From CAXMRP01 sp965216515 (GTDB lineage: Bacteria > Pseudomonadota > Alphaproteobacteria > Rhizobiales > Afifellaceae): 64,000 bases of DNA. The stretch spans positions 2,852,001 through 2,916,000 of the forward strand of contig OZ244173.1 of NCBI GenBank assembly GCA_965216515.1, written 5' to 3'. Shown here in pieces: positions 33,149 through 42,005 of the stretch (position 1 is the stretch's first letter; each line of letters opens with the position of its first letter). The notes below the pieces were generated by a model. The model was not told the DNA's origin. It ran no database searches and worked only from the letters and a program-made list of their open reading frames with translations. Position numbers and translations under genes: made by a program.

Positions 33149-34660
33149 GTGATGGCCGGACGCAAATGCGCCGATCGCGGCCGTGGCGCCGTCGCCGCCG
33201 GTCATCGGGTCACCGCGGATGCCGCGGTGGAAATTCTGCGCGCCGGAGGAAACGCCTTTGACGCGGCCGTTGCCGCGGCGTGGGCGGCATGCGTATGCGA
33301 GCCGGTTCTTGCCGCGCCGGCCGGCGGCGGGTTCCTCATGGCACACGATGGCGAGGACGCGGCCCTGTTCGACTTCTTCTGCGATACGCCGCGCAGCAAG
33401 AAACCAGTCGAAGAGATCGAGTTCGTTGAGATCTTCGCTGATTTCGGAACCCTGAAGCAGCCCTTTCACATCGGAGCCGGGGCGACGGCGACGCCGGGCT
33501 TCATACCCGGCCTTTTCGCGGTCAATCGGCAATTGGGGTCGTTACCGATGGCCGATTTGATCGAGCCGGCCGTCCGTGCCGCCAACGAAGGGGTCGCGGT
33601 TTCGGCGTTTCAGGCGCAGTTGTTTGAAGTGGTCGAACCCATCCTCACCTGGACGCCGCAGGCGCGGGCATTGTTTGCGCCCAAGGGCGCGTTGCTGAAA
33701 CGCGGCGAACGCTTCCTCAATCCACGGCTTGCGCAAACCATACAGTCTGCGGTGCGTGGGCAGCTGGCCGGCCTGGACGCGGACATTGTCGCTGAAAGCG
33801 CAAATTGCGGCGGCCATCTGACCGCGGATGATGTGGCAAACTACAAGGCCGTGCGCCGGCAGCCGATCCATCTCCGCATGGCCGACACCGACATTTATCT
33901 CAATCCACCGCCATCGATGGGCGGCTTGATGGTCGGTTGCATGCTCAGCCACTGGCACGCGGCAGCGCGGAGTTTGGGCGATGGCCCTCTCGTCAGGGCG
34001 CGGGCCATGTCCGCGGTGGATGCCGCATGGCGGGAGTTGGGGCCGGCGCTTGGCGATCGCTTCGGCTTGCCGCCGGTTGTCGCACCGGCCGCGGTGGTTT
34101 CGCGGGGAACGACCCATATCAGTGTCATTGATGCGGAAGGGTGCGCGGCCGCGGTGACCATCTCAAACGGTGAAGGCAACGGCCGTATTCTGCACGGCCA
34201 TGGATTCATGCTCAACAACATGCTCGGCGAGGAAAATCTCAACCCGGACGGCTTCCACTGCTGGCAGCCCGGCATGCGGCTTTCGTCCATGATGGCGCCG
34301 ACGATCCTGCACCGGCCCGACGGGAGTGCGGTCGCCTTTGGTTCCGGCGGCGCCAATCGCATCCGCACAGCGATCTTTCAGGCGGCCGCATCGGTGCTCG
34401 TTGGCGATTTGCCTCCCGACGCGATTGTCGAAGCGCCGCGCCTTCATTTCGAAAACGGCGTCCTCGATATCGAACTTGCCGGCGAAGGCCACGGCATTTG
34501 GGCCGACCTGGACGGTTTGCTGGCGGCATGGCCGGAAGCCGTGCGCTGGCCGGAGCGCTCCCTCTATTTCGGCGGTGTACACATGGTGACCCGTGATCCC
34601 GGTGGCGTGTATGGCGGCGCCGGTGATCCACGCCGGTCCGGCGTTTATCGTATCGCCTGA
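33149..34660 (+). CDS. Gamma-glutamyltransferase family protein
   Basis: A protein of 503 residues of the Ntn-hydrolase GGT family. The N-terminal part has AVAAGHRVTADAAVEILRAGGNAFDAAVAA in pattern, and the autocatalytic processing site lies at GTTHISVID with the Thr nucleophile. The C-terminal part has SSMMAPTILHRPDGS and GSGGANRIRTAI in place of the usual GSPGG. No signal peptide is evident, unlike periplasmic GGT of E. coli, so a cytosolic location is likely. Substrate is uncertain (glutathione or other gamma-glutamyl compounds). The 3' end overlaps the convergent trmB by 16 bp. Confidence 0.85.
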   Translation: MMAGRKCADRGRGAVAAGHRVTADAAVEILRAGGNAFDAAVAAAWAACVCEPVLAAPAGGGFLMAHDGEDAALFDFFCDTPRSKKPVEEIEFVEIFADFGTLKQPFHIGAGATATPGFIPGLFAVNRQLGSLPMADLIEPAVRAANEGVAVSAFQAQLFEVVEPILTWTPQARALFAPKGALLKRGERFLNPRLAQTIQSAVRGQLAGLDADIVAESANCGGHLTADDVANYKAVRRQPIHLRMADTDIYLNPPPSMGGLMVGCMLSHWHAAARSLGDGPLVRARAMSAVDAAWRELGPALGDRFGLPPVVAPAAVVSRGTTHISVIDAEGCAAAVTISNGEGNGRILHGHGFMLNNMLGEENLNPDGFHCWQPGMRLSSMMAPTILHRPDGSAVAFGSGGANRIRTAIFQAAASVLVGDLPPDAIVEAPRLHFENGVLDIELAGEGHGIWADLDGLLAAWPEAVRWPERSLYFGGVHMVTRDPGGVYGGAGDPRRSGVYRIA

Positions 34661-35370
34661 CCGCCTGGCACTTTGCCGGCACCGAGGCGGCGTTTGGCGA
34701 ACACCAGATAAGTCGGCGACCGCCCCGCCGCAATCGCCTTTGTCTCGTAGCGCGTGCCCGGCCAGCCCGGCCACGGTCGCCGCCAGTCATCGGCGCGGCA
34801 TGCTGTCCAGACCAGTCCCGGCTCCGCCCGGACCATGTTCAGGGTCCAGTCAGCATAGTCGGGAATGTCGGTGGCAAATCGGAAAAGACCGTCCGGCGCA
34901 AGGATGCGGGCGAACTGCTTCAGGTTGGCCGGATTTACCAGACGGCGCTTCCAGTGCCGGCGCTTTGGCCAAGGATCGGGATACAATAGATCGATGCGGA
35001 CAAGCGATCGGTCTGGCAGCCATGCCAGAAGCGCCGCCGCGTCGGCGTCGTGGAGGCGGACATTTTGAAGGTTCGCCTGCTCGATCCCCGCGATGCATTT
35101 CGCCAAGCCGTTGATGAATGGCTCCGCACCGATGAAGCCGGTTCCCGGCGCATTTTCGGCGCAGCGAAGGAGATGTTCGCCGCCGCCGAAACCGATCTCC
35201 AGGACCACCTTTTCGACGGGCACCGGAAAAAGCTGGCGGAGATTGTCGGGCGGTTTGGCCGTGATGTCGATGCGCAGCTTCGGCAGGTGGCGCGCCAGGA
35301 GCGCGGCCTGCCCGGAGCGCAACGCCTTGCCCTTGCGACGACCGTAAAATCCGTCGTGGCGCGTGCCCAC
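34645..35370 (-). CDS. trmB: tRNA (guanine-N7-)-methyltransferase TrmB
   Basis: A protein of 241 residues. SAM-binding motif EIGFGGGEHLL, then IGAEPFINGLAKC, and the catalytic RIDLLYPDPWPKRRHWKRR block with FRFATDIPDYADW. It methylates G46 in tRNA variable loops. The GTG at 35370 is chosen because it follows the metK stop by 16 bp and precedes the conserved FYGRRKGKALR. Upstream ATGs lie inside metK. It ends the long leftward gene run. Confidence 0.93.
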   Translation of the reverse strand: MGTRHDGFYGRRKGKALRSGQAALLARHLPKLRIDITAKPPDNLRQLFPVPVEKVVLEIGFGGGEHLLRCAENAPGTGFIGAEPFINGLAKCIAGIEQANLQNVRLHDADAAALLAWLPDRSLVRIDLLYPDPWPKRRHWKRRLVNPANLKQFARILAPDGLFRFATDIPDYADWTLNMVRAEPGLVWTACRADDWRRPWPGWPGTRYETKAIAAGRSPTYLVFAKRRLGAGKVPGGQAIR

Positions 35371-35386
35371 AGCGGTAGGCCCGATA

Positions 35387-36550
35387 CTACAGCGCGTCGG
35401 CGATCGCCCCGGCCAGATCGGTTTTCTCCCAGGAAAATCCGCCCTGAGCATCCGGTTCCCGTCCGAAATGGCCATAGGCGGCAGTGCGGGCATAGATTGG
35501 TTTGTTCAGGCCCAGATGCTGCCGTATGCCGCGCGGCGACAGGTCCATGACCTTCCCGATCGCCGTTTCCAGCGCCGCCTCGTCGACCCGGCCGGTGCCA
35601 TGGAGGTCCAGGTGAATGGATAGCGGCTGGGCCACGCCGATGGCGTACGAAAGCTGGATCGTGCAGCGGTCGGCGAAATCGGCGGCGATGATGTTCTTGG
35701 CCAGATACCGCGCCGCATAGGCCGCCGATCGGTCCACCTTGGTTGGGTCCTTGCCGGAAAATGCGCCGCCGCCATGCGGTGCTGCACCGCCATACGTATC
35801 GACGATGATCTTGCGCCCGGTCAGCCCGGCATCGCCGTCCGGCCCGCCGGTGACGAATCGCCCGGTCGGGTTGACGTGCCATATTGTCTGCCCGTCCACC
35901 CAACCGTCCGGAAGCGACGCGAGGACATGGGGTTCCACAATGGCCCGGACATCGTCGGATGTCAGTTCCGGATCGAGGTGTTGGGTTGAAACCACGATTG
36001 TATGGGCGCGGACCGGCACGCCGCCGCGATACTCCACAGTCAGCTGGCTTTTGGCGTCCGGTCCCAGCATCGGTTCCGCGCCCGAATGGCGGGCATCAGC
36101 CAGGTGATGGAGAAGTCGGTGTGCGTAGAGAATGGGTGCCGGCATCAGTTCCGGCGTTTCCTTGGTGGCATAGCCGAACATGATGCCCTGGTCGCCGGCG
36201 CCTTCATCCTTGTTTCCGCCGCCGTCGACGCCCTGTGCGATATCAGCCGACTGCTCATGCACAAAGCACTCGATATCGCAGGTATCCCAGTGAAAGCCCT
36301 TTTGCTCGTAGCCGATCTTGCGGATCGTCTCGCGGGCGGTTTCGATCATCTGCTCGCGCGTTGCCGCACCGCGGATCTCGCCGAGCAGAATGACCTTGTT
36401 GGTCGTCGCCGCGGTTTCGATGGCCGTACGCGCTTCCGGCTCGGTGGTTATGATCAGGTCGACGATGGCATCGGAGATCTGATCGCAGACCTTGTCGGGA
36501 TGGCCTTCAGAGACGGATTCGCTTGTAAAGATATGATCAGGGCGCGCCAC
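35387..36550 (-). CDS. metK: S-adenosylmethionine synthetase
   Basis: A protein of 387 residues. Motifs include SVSEGHPDKVCDQISDAI, GAGDQGIMFGYA and GGGAFSGKDPTKVDRSAAY, all diagnostic. It makes SAM from methionine and ATP in the cytosol. Its place between an XRE regulator gene and trmB is the conserved Hyphomicrobiales order. The 215-bp leader upstream contains two hairpins (described separately). Confidence 0.97.
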   Translation of the reverse strand: MARPDHIFTSESVSEGHPDKVCDQISDAIVDLIITTEPEARTAIETAATTNKVILLGEIRGAATREQMIETARETIRKIGYEQKGFHWDTCDIECFVHEQSADIAQGVDGGGNKDEGAGDQGIMFGYATKETPELMPAPILYAHRLLHHLADARHSGAEPMLGPDAKSQLTVEYRGGVPVRAHTIVVSTQHLDPELTSDDVRAIVEPHVLASLPDGWVDGQTIWHVNPTGRFVTGGPDGDAGLTGRKIIVDTYGGAAPHGGGAFSGKDPTKVDRSAAYAARYLAKNIIAADFADRCTIQLSYAIGVAQPLSIHLDLHGTGRVDEAALETAIGKVMDLSPRGIRQHLGLNKPIYARTAAYGHFGREPDAQGGFSWEKTDLAGAIADAL

Positions 36551-36573
36551 GTTTTCCTCGGTTGGTTGCTGTT

Positions 36574-36626
36574 CCCGCAGATGCGCGGGCGGTCACAAAG
36601 AAAGGGCTGCGTGTTGCCGGGCCCTT
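36574..36626 (-). promoter_or_regulatory. Structured leader upstream of metK
   Basis: On the minus strand two inverted repeats precede the metK start: AAGGGC...GCCCTT (36626-36602, 13-base loop) and CCCGC-N6-GCGGG (36589-36574), ending about 24 bp before the ATG. Their position would allow control of translation. I could not match them to any known SAM riboswitch class. Confidence 0.35.
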
Positions 36627-36765
36627 GATGGCGCGCAGTCTTGCCCCGACCGCGCGGCGATCGTCAAGGCCAACGTGGCCGCCCCGGCCGCTTGGATTTC
36701 GACCGGGCGCTGGGTGGTGTCTGGAGTGTGGGATGTGGCGCCTTGACGGCGGGTGGTCGAGCGGT

Positions 36766-37173
36766 TCAGGCCGCCTCGCTTTCCTTGAGCACGCGCACCA
36801 GTTCGATCACCTTGCGGCGAAGGCGCGGTTCGGAAATTTGCGAGAACAACCGGTTCAGTTCGACCCCTTCGGAGGTCGACAGCGAATCCATCACGAAATC
36901 CCGGCTGTTGTCCTCGCTCATGCCTGGGACCGCGGACCCGCTCTCCGGATCGGGAAAGAAAAAGGAAATGGGCACCTGAAGAAGCCGTGCCACGTCGAAC
37001 AGGCGGCTTGCGCCGATCCGGTTCGTGCCTTTTTCATATTTTTGCACCTGCTGAAACGTGATGCCCAGTTTCTCTCCGAGCTGCTCCTGACTCATCCCCA
37101 GCATTTTCCGGCGCACCCGGACCCGACTCCCGACATAGGAGTCGATCCAGTTCGGCTTTTTTGTCTGATTCAT
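36766..37173 (-). CDS. XRE-family regulator, PraR-like
   Basis: A protein of 135 residues. The N-terminal helix-turn-helix (VRVRRKMLGMSQEQLGEKLG, then ITFQQVQKYEKGTNRIGASRL) is followed by a short dimerisation tail ending in RKVIELVRVLKES. This small XRE family is encoded next to metK and lnt in Hyphomicrobiales and includes PraR, a regulator of quorum sensing and attachment in Rhizobium. Assignment to that role here is by family and position. A 17-bp inverted repeat lies 62 bp upstream and may be an autoregulatory operator. Confidence 0.88.
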   Translation of the reverse strand: MNQTKKPNWIDSYVGSRVRVRRKMLGMSQEQLGEKLGITFQQVQKYEKGTNRIGASRLFDVARLLQVPISFFFPDPESGSAVPGMSEDNSRDFVMDSLSTSEGVELNRLFSQISEPRLRRKVIELVRVLKESEAA

Positions 37174-37234
37174 AACTCTTCACTATTGCCTTTGCCCGTT
37201 CATGTCGGACCGCTTTTTTGTTTTGCGGCTTCAA

Positions 37235-37251
37235 CTTTTCGGCTTGAAAAG
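37235..37251. promoter_or_regulatory. Inverted repeat upstream of the XRE gene
   Basis: CTTTTC-GGCTT-GAAAAG forms a perfect 6-bp inverted repeat with a 5-bp centre, flanked on both sides by TTCAAC (37230-37235 and 37258-37263). It lies 62 bp upstream of the XRE start codon. The function as operator is inferred. Confidence 0.4.
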
Positions 37252-37307
37252 CCCGACTTCAACCACAGGACGATGGCCAGAGCGCTTGCAAGCGTCAATT
37301 CATTGTC

Positions 37308-38891
37308 TCAATTTCGATTAAAAAACCGGGTAAACGCCAGCCCGACTGCCACCACAAGTAGTATCGGAAGCATAAATCGACTTATGGTCGAGTAGGGTTT
37401 TTGCGGCAGCGCGACCGGCAGGCGGGAATCCAGGCTGACGCGTTCAAACAGTCCGGCGCGGGCGACGACGCGCCCATAGGCATCGGTCACTGCCGATATC
37501 CCCGTATTGGCGGCGCGGACCAGCGGCAATCCCTGTTCCAGCGCCCTGAGCCGGGCGATGTGGAAATGCTGGTATGGCCCGGATGTGCGCCCGAACCATG
37601 CATCGTTTGTGACGTTGAGCAGGAATCCGGGCCGTTCGCCGGGCGGCAGAATCTCCTGTGAGAATATGATCTCGTAGCAGATCAGCGGCGCAAACGGCGG
37701 CGCGGCGGCAAGCGTGAGAAGCCGCCGGCGGTTACCCTGCGCGAACGAAGGGCGGAATTTGGTGAGCTGCCGCAGGCCAAACCGGTCGAGCAAGGTATGG
37801 AAAGGCAGGTATTCACCGAACGGCACGAGATGCATTTTGTCGTAGCCGTCCTGCAGCGTGCCATCGTCGCCAAGGATCATAATGGCGTTGAATATCCGTC
37901 GCGGTTCCCCCGGGAGAGTATCCGCCCGCGCCCCGCCGGTGACCAGGGTGGCGCCCTCCGGCAGCATCTTGCCGATCCGGGCAAGGGTGTCGGCCGCCTC
38001 CGTCAATACGAACGGCAGCGCCATTTCAGGCCAAACCAGGACGGTGTTGAAGTCCAGCGGCGGCCGGCCCGGCGGTTCGCTGAGGTCGAGATGGGTTTGC
38101 ACGATCCGGTCGCGGTTGGCCGGTTGCCATTTGTCGGCCTGCGCAATCGCCGGCTGTACGATCCGGAGGCGCGTATCGGGTTCGAACGCCTGCGGTGCGC
38201 TCGACAACCTGGTAAATCCGAAAAGCGCCAGGCCGGCCATCATCGCAATGGCGAGAATTGGCAGGCCATAACTCCGGCGCCCGTCTTCTGCCGGCGCCAG
38301 AACGGCCGGCGCGGCAAAAATGGCGACCGCCAGAACATTCAAGCCGCTGACGCCGAACAGCGCCACCGACTGCATCATGATTTCGCCGGCCGTCAACGCC
38401 TGTCCGATTTCGTTCCACGGGAAGCCCGTGAGCACGACACCGCGCAGCCACTCCGCCGCCCCCAATCCTGCCGCCAGGGCAAAAATGCGTTGCCAGCCAT
38501 CGCGCCACAGCAACTGGGCAAGGGCGGTGCCCAGTCCGAAGAAAATTCCCAGACCGGCCGGCAGGGCGATAACCGCGAGCGGCAGCAGGAAGCCGAACCG
38601 GTCGGCTTCGACGAGAAATGCCGATCCAATCCAGTACAGCCCCGCCAGGAAGTAGCCGAATCCAAACCACCATCCGGTCACAAAGGCCGGCACAAGCCGT
38701 CTGATGCTGCCGCTGCGCGCGGCATCGATAGCGCCATCGATCAGCCAGACCAGGACGGGAAAGGTGATCCACAGCACGAAGAACATGAAAAAGGGCGGCT
38801 GCGACAACACGGAGGCCGCGCCGGCGGCAAACGAAATCGCCTGGCGGCGCACACCCCAGGAGACGATGACACCATTGGCCAGCCGGTCCAT
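37308..38891 (-). CDS. lnt: Apolipoprotein N-acyltransferase
   Basis: A protein of 527 residues. Several N-terminal transmembrane helices precede the periplasmic nitrilase-like domain, which carries the catalytic Glu in VLVWPEMALPF, Lys in YDKMHLVPFGEYLPF and Cys in PLICYEIIFSQ. A last helix is near the C-terminus. It adds the third acyl chain to lipoproteins before Lol sorting. It lies between corC and the XRE regulator, the usual order. Short tandem repeats occupy the spacer upstream. Confidence 0.95.
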   Translation of the reverse strand: MDRLANGVIVSWGVRRQAISFAAGAASVLSQPPFFMFFVLWITFPVLVWLIDGAIDAARSGSIRRLVPAFVTGWWFGFGYFLAGLYWIGSAFLVEADRFGFLLPLAVIALPAGLGIFFGLGTALAQLLWRDGWQRIFALAAGLGAAEWLRGVVLTGFPWNEIGQALTAGEIMMQSVALFGVSGLNVLAVAIFAAPAVLAPAEDGRRSYGLPILAIAMMAGLALFGFTRLSSAPQAFEPDTRLRIVQPAIAQADKWQPANRDRIVQTHLDLSEPPGRPPLDFNTVLVWPEMALPFVLTEAADTLARIGKMLPEGATLVTGGARADTLPGEPRRIFNAIMILGDDGTLQDGYDKMHLVPFGEYLPFHTLLDRFGLRQLTKFRPSFAQGNRRRLLTLAAAPPFAPLICYEIIFSQEILPPGERPGFLLNVTNDAWFGRTSGPYQHFHIARLRALEQGLPLVRAANTGISAVTDAYGRVVARAGLFERVSLDSRLPVALPQKPYSTISRFMLPILLVVAVGLAFTRFFNRN

Positions 38892-38972
38892 GGATTAGGT
38901 TCCTGCTGCTTTTGGCTGCATTGTCTCCAGGCCGCGGCCGGAAAGCCCAAATCGTTCGCTGCGGATCATTCG

Positions 38973-39057
38973 TCCCGACTCACCCGCTCCGATTCACCCG
39001 CCCCGATTCAACCATCGCGGATCGCCCCCTGCGAATCGCCCCCTGCGAATCGCTCGG
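38973..39057. repeat. Two short tandem-repeat tracts
   Basis: First tract (38973-39012): three degenerate copies of CCGATTCACCCGC. Second tract (about 39018-39057): three copies of a 14-bp unit like CGAATCGCCCCCTG. They fill the 255-bp spacer between lnt and the corC-like gene, which holds no other feature that I can see. Confidence 0.7.
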
Positions 39058-39146
39058 AACGCGGGTTTTGTGGGGGAGAACGACTGGAAAAATCAAGTGC
39101 CGGTTGCAAACCTGCGCGTGCAGGTCGCCGCGCCCTGTCCGCCGCC

Positions 39147-40259
39147 TCAGCCCCGGTCGGGCCTTGTTGCCTTGCCTGCCCGGGCCTCTTTGGCCGCCGC
39201 AGCGGCGTTGTCGGTCGCTTCCGGCGCCTTTGCCGGGATTTTGGCAGGCGCGGCTTCCGATGCCGTCCGGCCGCGCGCGCGGGCGGCCGCCTTGGGCTTG
39301 CGGCGTCCGCGAATTCGCACCGTGCGGATGCGGCGGGGATCGGCATCGAGGATCTCGATTTCAAATCCGTTGACGATGTGAAGGATTTCCCCGGGGACCG
39401 GAATCCGGCTTATAGCGGCATAGATCAACCCGCCGATCGTATCGATATCGGCGTCGTCGCCGGTCTTGAACGACGGGCTGATAACCTCGCAGGCATCCTC
39501 CACCAGCGCCCGCGCATCGGCTTCATACTGCCCGTCCGAGATTTCACGGATCGTGAACTCTTCGTCGACATCGTGCTCGTCCTCGATCTCGCCGAAGATG
39601 GTTTCCACCAGATCCTCCAGCGAAACGAGCCCGTCCGTGCCGCCATACTCGTCGATCACCAGCGCCATTTGCGTCCTTGAGGCCTGCATGCGTTCCAGAA
39701 GCATGCGAACCGGCATGGAGGGCGGTACGAAGAGGATCGGCCGGATGATATTGGCAGCGGTCAGGGTTTGCTGCAGGTCGACGGCCGACAGGTCGAAAGG
39801 CGTGTTGGTGCCGTTGCGTTTGTCTGCCTGGTCGGCTGTATCGGCGATCCAGCCCATCACGTCCTTGATATGTGCCATGCCGATCGGGTCGTCCAGGCTC
39901 TCGCGATAGACAGGCATGCGAGAGTGGCCGGCTTTGCGAAAGGCGCTCATCAGGTCGCCGACGGAGATTTCCGCATCCACGGCATCGATACTGGCCCGCG
40001 GCACCATGACGTCATCCACGCGCAGGTCGCCAAGCTTGAGCACGGCCCTGAGCATGGTGCGCTCTTCCGGGGAAAAGGCCCCGCCGCGGCCTTCGTCGGC
40101 GTCAAGCACCTGTTCCAGTTCGGATCGCGCCGAGCCATTGGTCGGCAAGCCGGCAAGCGACCGGAGGAAACCGAGGAGCCGCGCCATGCGGCTGCCAGCG
40201 TCGCCGGCCGTCTGTTCGGGGGCCGGATCTTCAGGTTCGGGTACGGGTTCGTTGTTCAT
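39147..40259 (-). CDS. CorC/HlyC-type CBS-domain protein
   Basis: A protein of 370 residues. Two CBS motifs (MVPRASIDAVDAE and the LLERMQASRTQMALVIDEYGG stretch) are followed by a CorC_HlyC transporter-associated domain ending in FEIEILDADPRRIRTVRI, and a C-terminal Lys/Ala-rich tail of about 55 residues. The N-terminal DUF21 membrane domain of full CNNM/CorC-like proteins is missing, so this is a cytosolic form. Its place between ybeY and lnt is conserved. It has been linked to magnesium/cobalt efflux in relatives, without proof here. Confidence 0.9.
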   Translation of the reverse strand: MNNEPVPEPEDPAPEQTAGDAGSRMARLLGFLRSLAGLPTNGSARSELEQVLDADEGRGGAFSPEERTMLRAVLKLGDLRVDDVMVPRASIDAVDAEISVGDLMSAFRKAGHSRMPVYRESLDDPIGMAHIKDVMGWIADTADQADKRNGTNTPFDLSAVDLQQTLTAANIIRPILFVPPSMPVRMLLERMQASRTQMALVIDEYGGTDGLVSLEDLVETIFGEIEDEHDVDEEFTIREISDGQYEADARALVEDACEVISPSFKTGDDADIDTIGGLIYAAISRIPVPGEILHIVNGFEIEILDADPRRIRTVRIRGRRKPKAAARARGRTASEAAPAKIPAKAPEATDNAAAAAKEARAGKATRPDRG

Positions 40260-40404
40260 GGGTGGAGCGATGTCGGGCCGGCGGTCATCCGGTCTATCTA
40301 TGCCGTGCAGGCTGCAAGCGGCAAGGTGGGGCGGATGTCCCGCGGGTGGCCGGTATTCCAGGCAGGGAGATTTGGATCACGTGATCTGGCGCCGGTGTTC
40401 TGGG

Positions 40405-40932
40405 TCACGATTGCGGCAGGCCGGAGTCATAGGGATCGGCAATGCCGAGCTCTGCAAGTGCGGCCCGTTCCAGGTTTTCCATGGTCATGGCTGTCTCATC
40501 GTCATCGTGACCATAGCCGAGGATGTGTAAGAATCCATGAATCAGCAAGTGGGCGATATGATGCTCCGGCGGCTTGTTTGCAAGTCCGGCCTCCTCGGCC
40601 ACGGTCTCCTGGGCCAGCACGATATCGCCAAGTATCGGTCCGCCGTCCTGGGGAAAGGACAGCACATTCGTGGCCTTGTCCTTGTTCCGCCATTTGGCGT
40701 TGAGCGTTCGGATGGTGGCATCATCGGTAAACACGACGCTGAGTTCGGCGTTTTCCGGGATCTCCGCATCGCAAACCGCCAGCGCCGCCGCGACCGCTTC
40801 GCCGGCCAGCCGTTCCAGGCCGTCGGCGTCCGGCCACGCGCCCTTTTCGAAATAAAGGTCAAGCGCGAGATCGTGGTCCGATACCGCGGCGGCGGCGGAT
40901 TCCCCGGTCTTGCCGGCGTCAGGTTCGGTCAT
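40405..40932 (-). CDS. ybeY: Endoribonuclease/rRNA maturation factor YbeY
   Basis: A protein of 175 residues with the zinc motif HLLIHGFLHILGYGHDDD (three histidines) near the C-terminus and LNAKWRNKDKATNVLSFP upstream. YbeY acts in 16S rRNA 3' maturation and ribosome quality control. It overlaps phoH by 4 bp and precedes the corC-like gene, the classic phoH-ybeY-corC order. Confidence 0.95.
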   Translation of the reverse strand: MTEPDAGKTGESAAAAVSDHDLALDLYFEKGAWPDADGLERLAGEAVAAALAVCDAEIPENAELSVVFTDDATIRTLNAKWRNKDKATNVLSFPQDGGPILGDIVLAQETVAEEAGLANKPPEHHIAHLLIHGFLHILGYGHDDDETAMTMENLERAALAELGIADPYDSGLPQS

Positions 40933-42005
40933 GAAAAGGGATCCCGTCCGGCCGGCCGTCCACCATCGGTCCCGGCACGCGTTGCAGCGTTTTTCTTGCC
41001 CGCGCCGTCATATGCATCGACAATGCGCTGAACCAGCGGGTGGCGAACGACATCGGCGCCGGTGAATTGCGCAATGTCCACGCCGCCGACCCCGTTCAGA
41101 ATGCGAACGGCCTCCACAAGACCGGATTCCGCTCCGCCGCCGAGATCGATCTGCGATGGATCGCCCGTCACGATCATCTTCGCACCTTCACCGAGCCGGG
41201 TCAGGAACATCTTCATTTGCATCGTCGTGGCGTTTTGCGCTTCATCGAGGATGATTGCGGCATGGGCAAGGGTGCGGCCACGCATAAAGGCGAGGGGCGC
41301 CACTTCGATCCCGCCCGATTGCAGGCCGCGCTCCACCTTGTCTGCCGGCATCATGTCGTAAAGCGCGTCGTAGAGCGGCCTGAGATACGGATCGACCTTT
41401 TCCCGCATGTCGCCGGGCAGAAAACCCAGGCGCTCCCCGGCTTCGACCGCTGGTCGGGAAAGGATGATCCGCTCCACCGCGCCGCGTTCCAGGAGTGCCG
41501 CGGCGAAGGCGACCGCCAGGTATGTCTTGCCGGTACCGGCCGGCCCGATGCCGAAAACCAGCTCGCAGCGATCCATGGCACGGATATAGGCGTCCTGCAT
41601 CGGCGTACGCGCGACGATCGACCGCTTGCGGGTAGCGATGCGGGCGAACTGCATCCGTCCGGTCTCGTCCAGCGTCGGCAGAGGCAGCTGGGCGTCCGGC
41701 TGCTCGGCCATCCGGATCGCACCCTCGACATCACCCAGGTAGATGTCATGGCCCTCCATCAGCCGCGCATACAAGGCATCGAGAACCCTTTTTGACTGGC
41801 GAAGTGTGTCCGGAGGGCCCGTGAGCCGTACAATATTCCCGTGCGCGACGGCGGAGATGCCGAGCCGCTTTTCAATCAAAGCCAGGTGCTGGTCGAATTC
41901 GCCGAACAGGGCGCCGGCCAGACGATTGTCGTCGAACACCAGCTCCAGTTCGTTGCCGGTGTCCGGACCGATCGCGGCAGAAGCGCCCGGCGTGCCGGTT
42001 GTCAT
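40929..42005 (-). CDS. phoH: PhoH family ATPase
   Basis: A protein of 358 residues. Walker A GPAGTGKTYLAV and Walker B region AAIILDEAQNATT define the PhoH domain. The N-terminus carries a KH-like segment, common in PhoL-type proteins encoded next to ybeY. It is a putative RNA-associated ATPase/helicase in ribosome maturation. The ATG at 42005 overlaps the miaB stop as ATGA, so the two are coupled. An upstream start would lie in miaB. Confidence 0.94.
   Translation of the reverse strand: MTTGTPGASAAIGPDTGNELELVFDDNRLAGALFGEFDQHLALIEKRLGISAVAHGNIVRLTGPPDTLRQSKRVLDALYARLMEGHDIYLGDVEGAIRMAEQPDAQLPLPTLDETGRMQFARIATRKRSIVARTPMQDAYIRAMDRCELVFGIGPAGTGKTYLAVAFAAALLERGAVERIILSRPAVEAGERLGFLPGDMREKVDPYLRPLYDALYDMMPADKVERGLQSGGIEVAPLAFMRGRTLAHAAIILDEAQNATTMQMKMFLTRLGEGAKMIVTGDPSQIDLGGGAESGLVEAVRILNGVGGVDIAQFTGADVVRHPLVQRIVDAYDGAGKKNAATRAGTDGGRPAGRDPFS

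Noticed and set aside
37797..39680. Open frame of 627 codons on the plus strand over lnt and corC
   Set aside because: It spans two real genes and the tandem-repeat spacer on the other strand and shows no domain.
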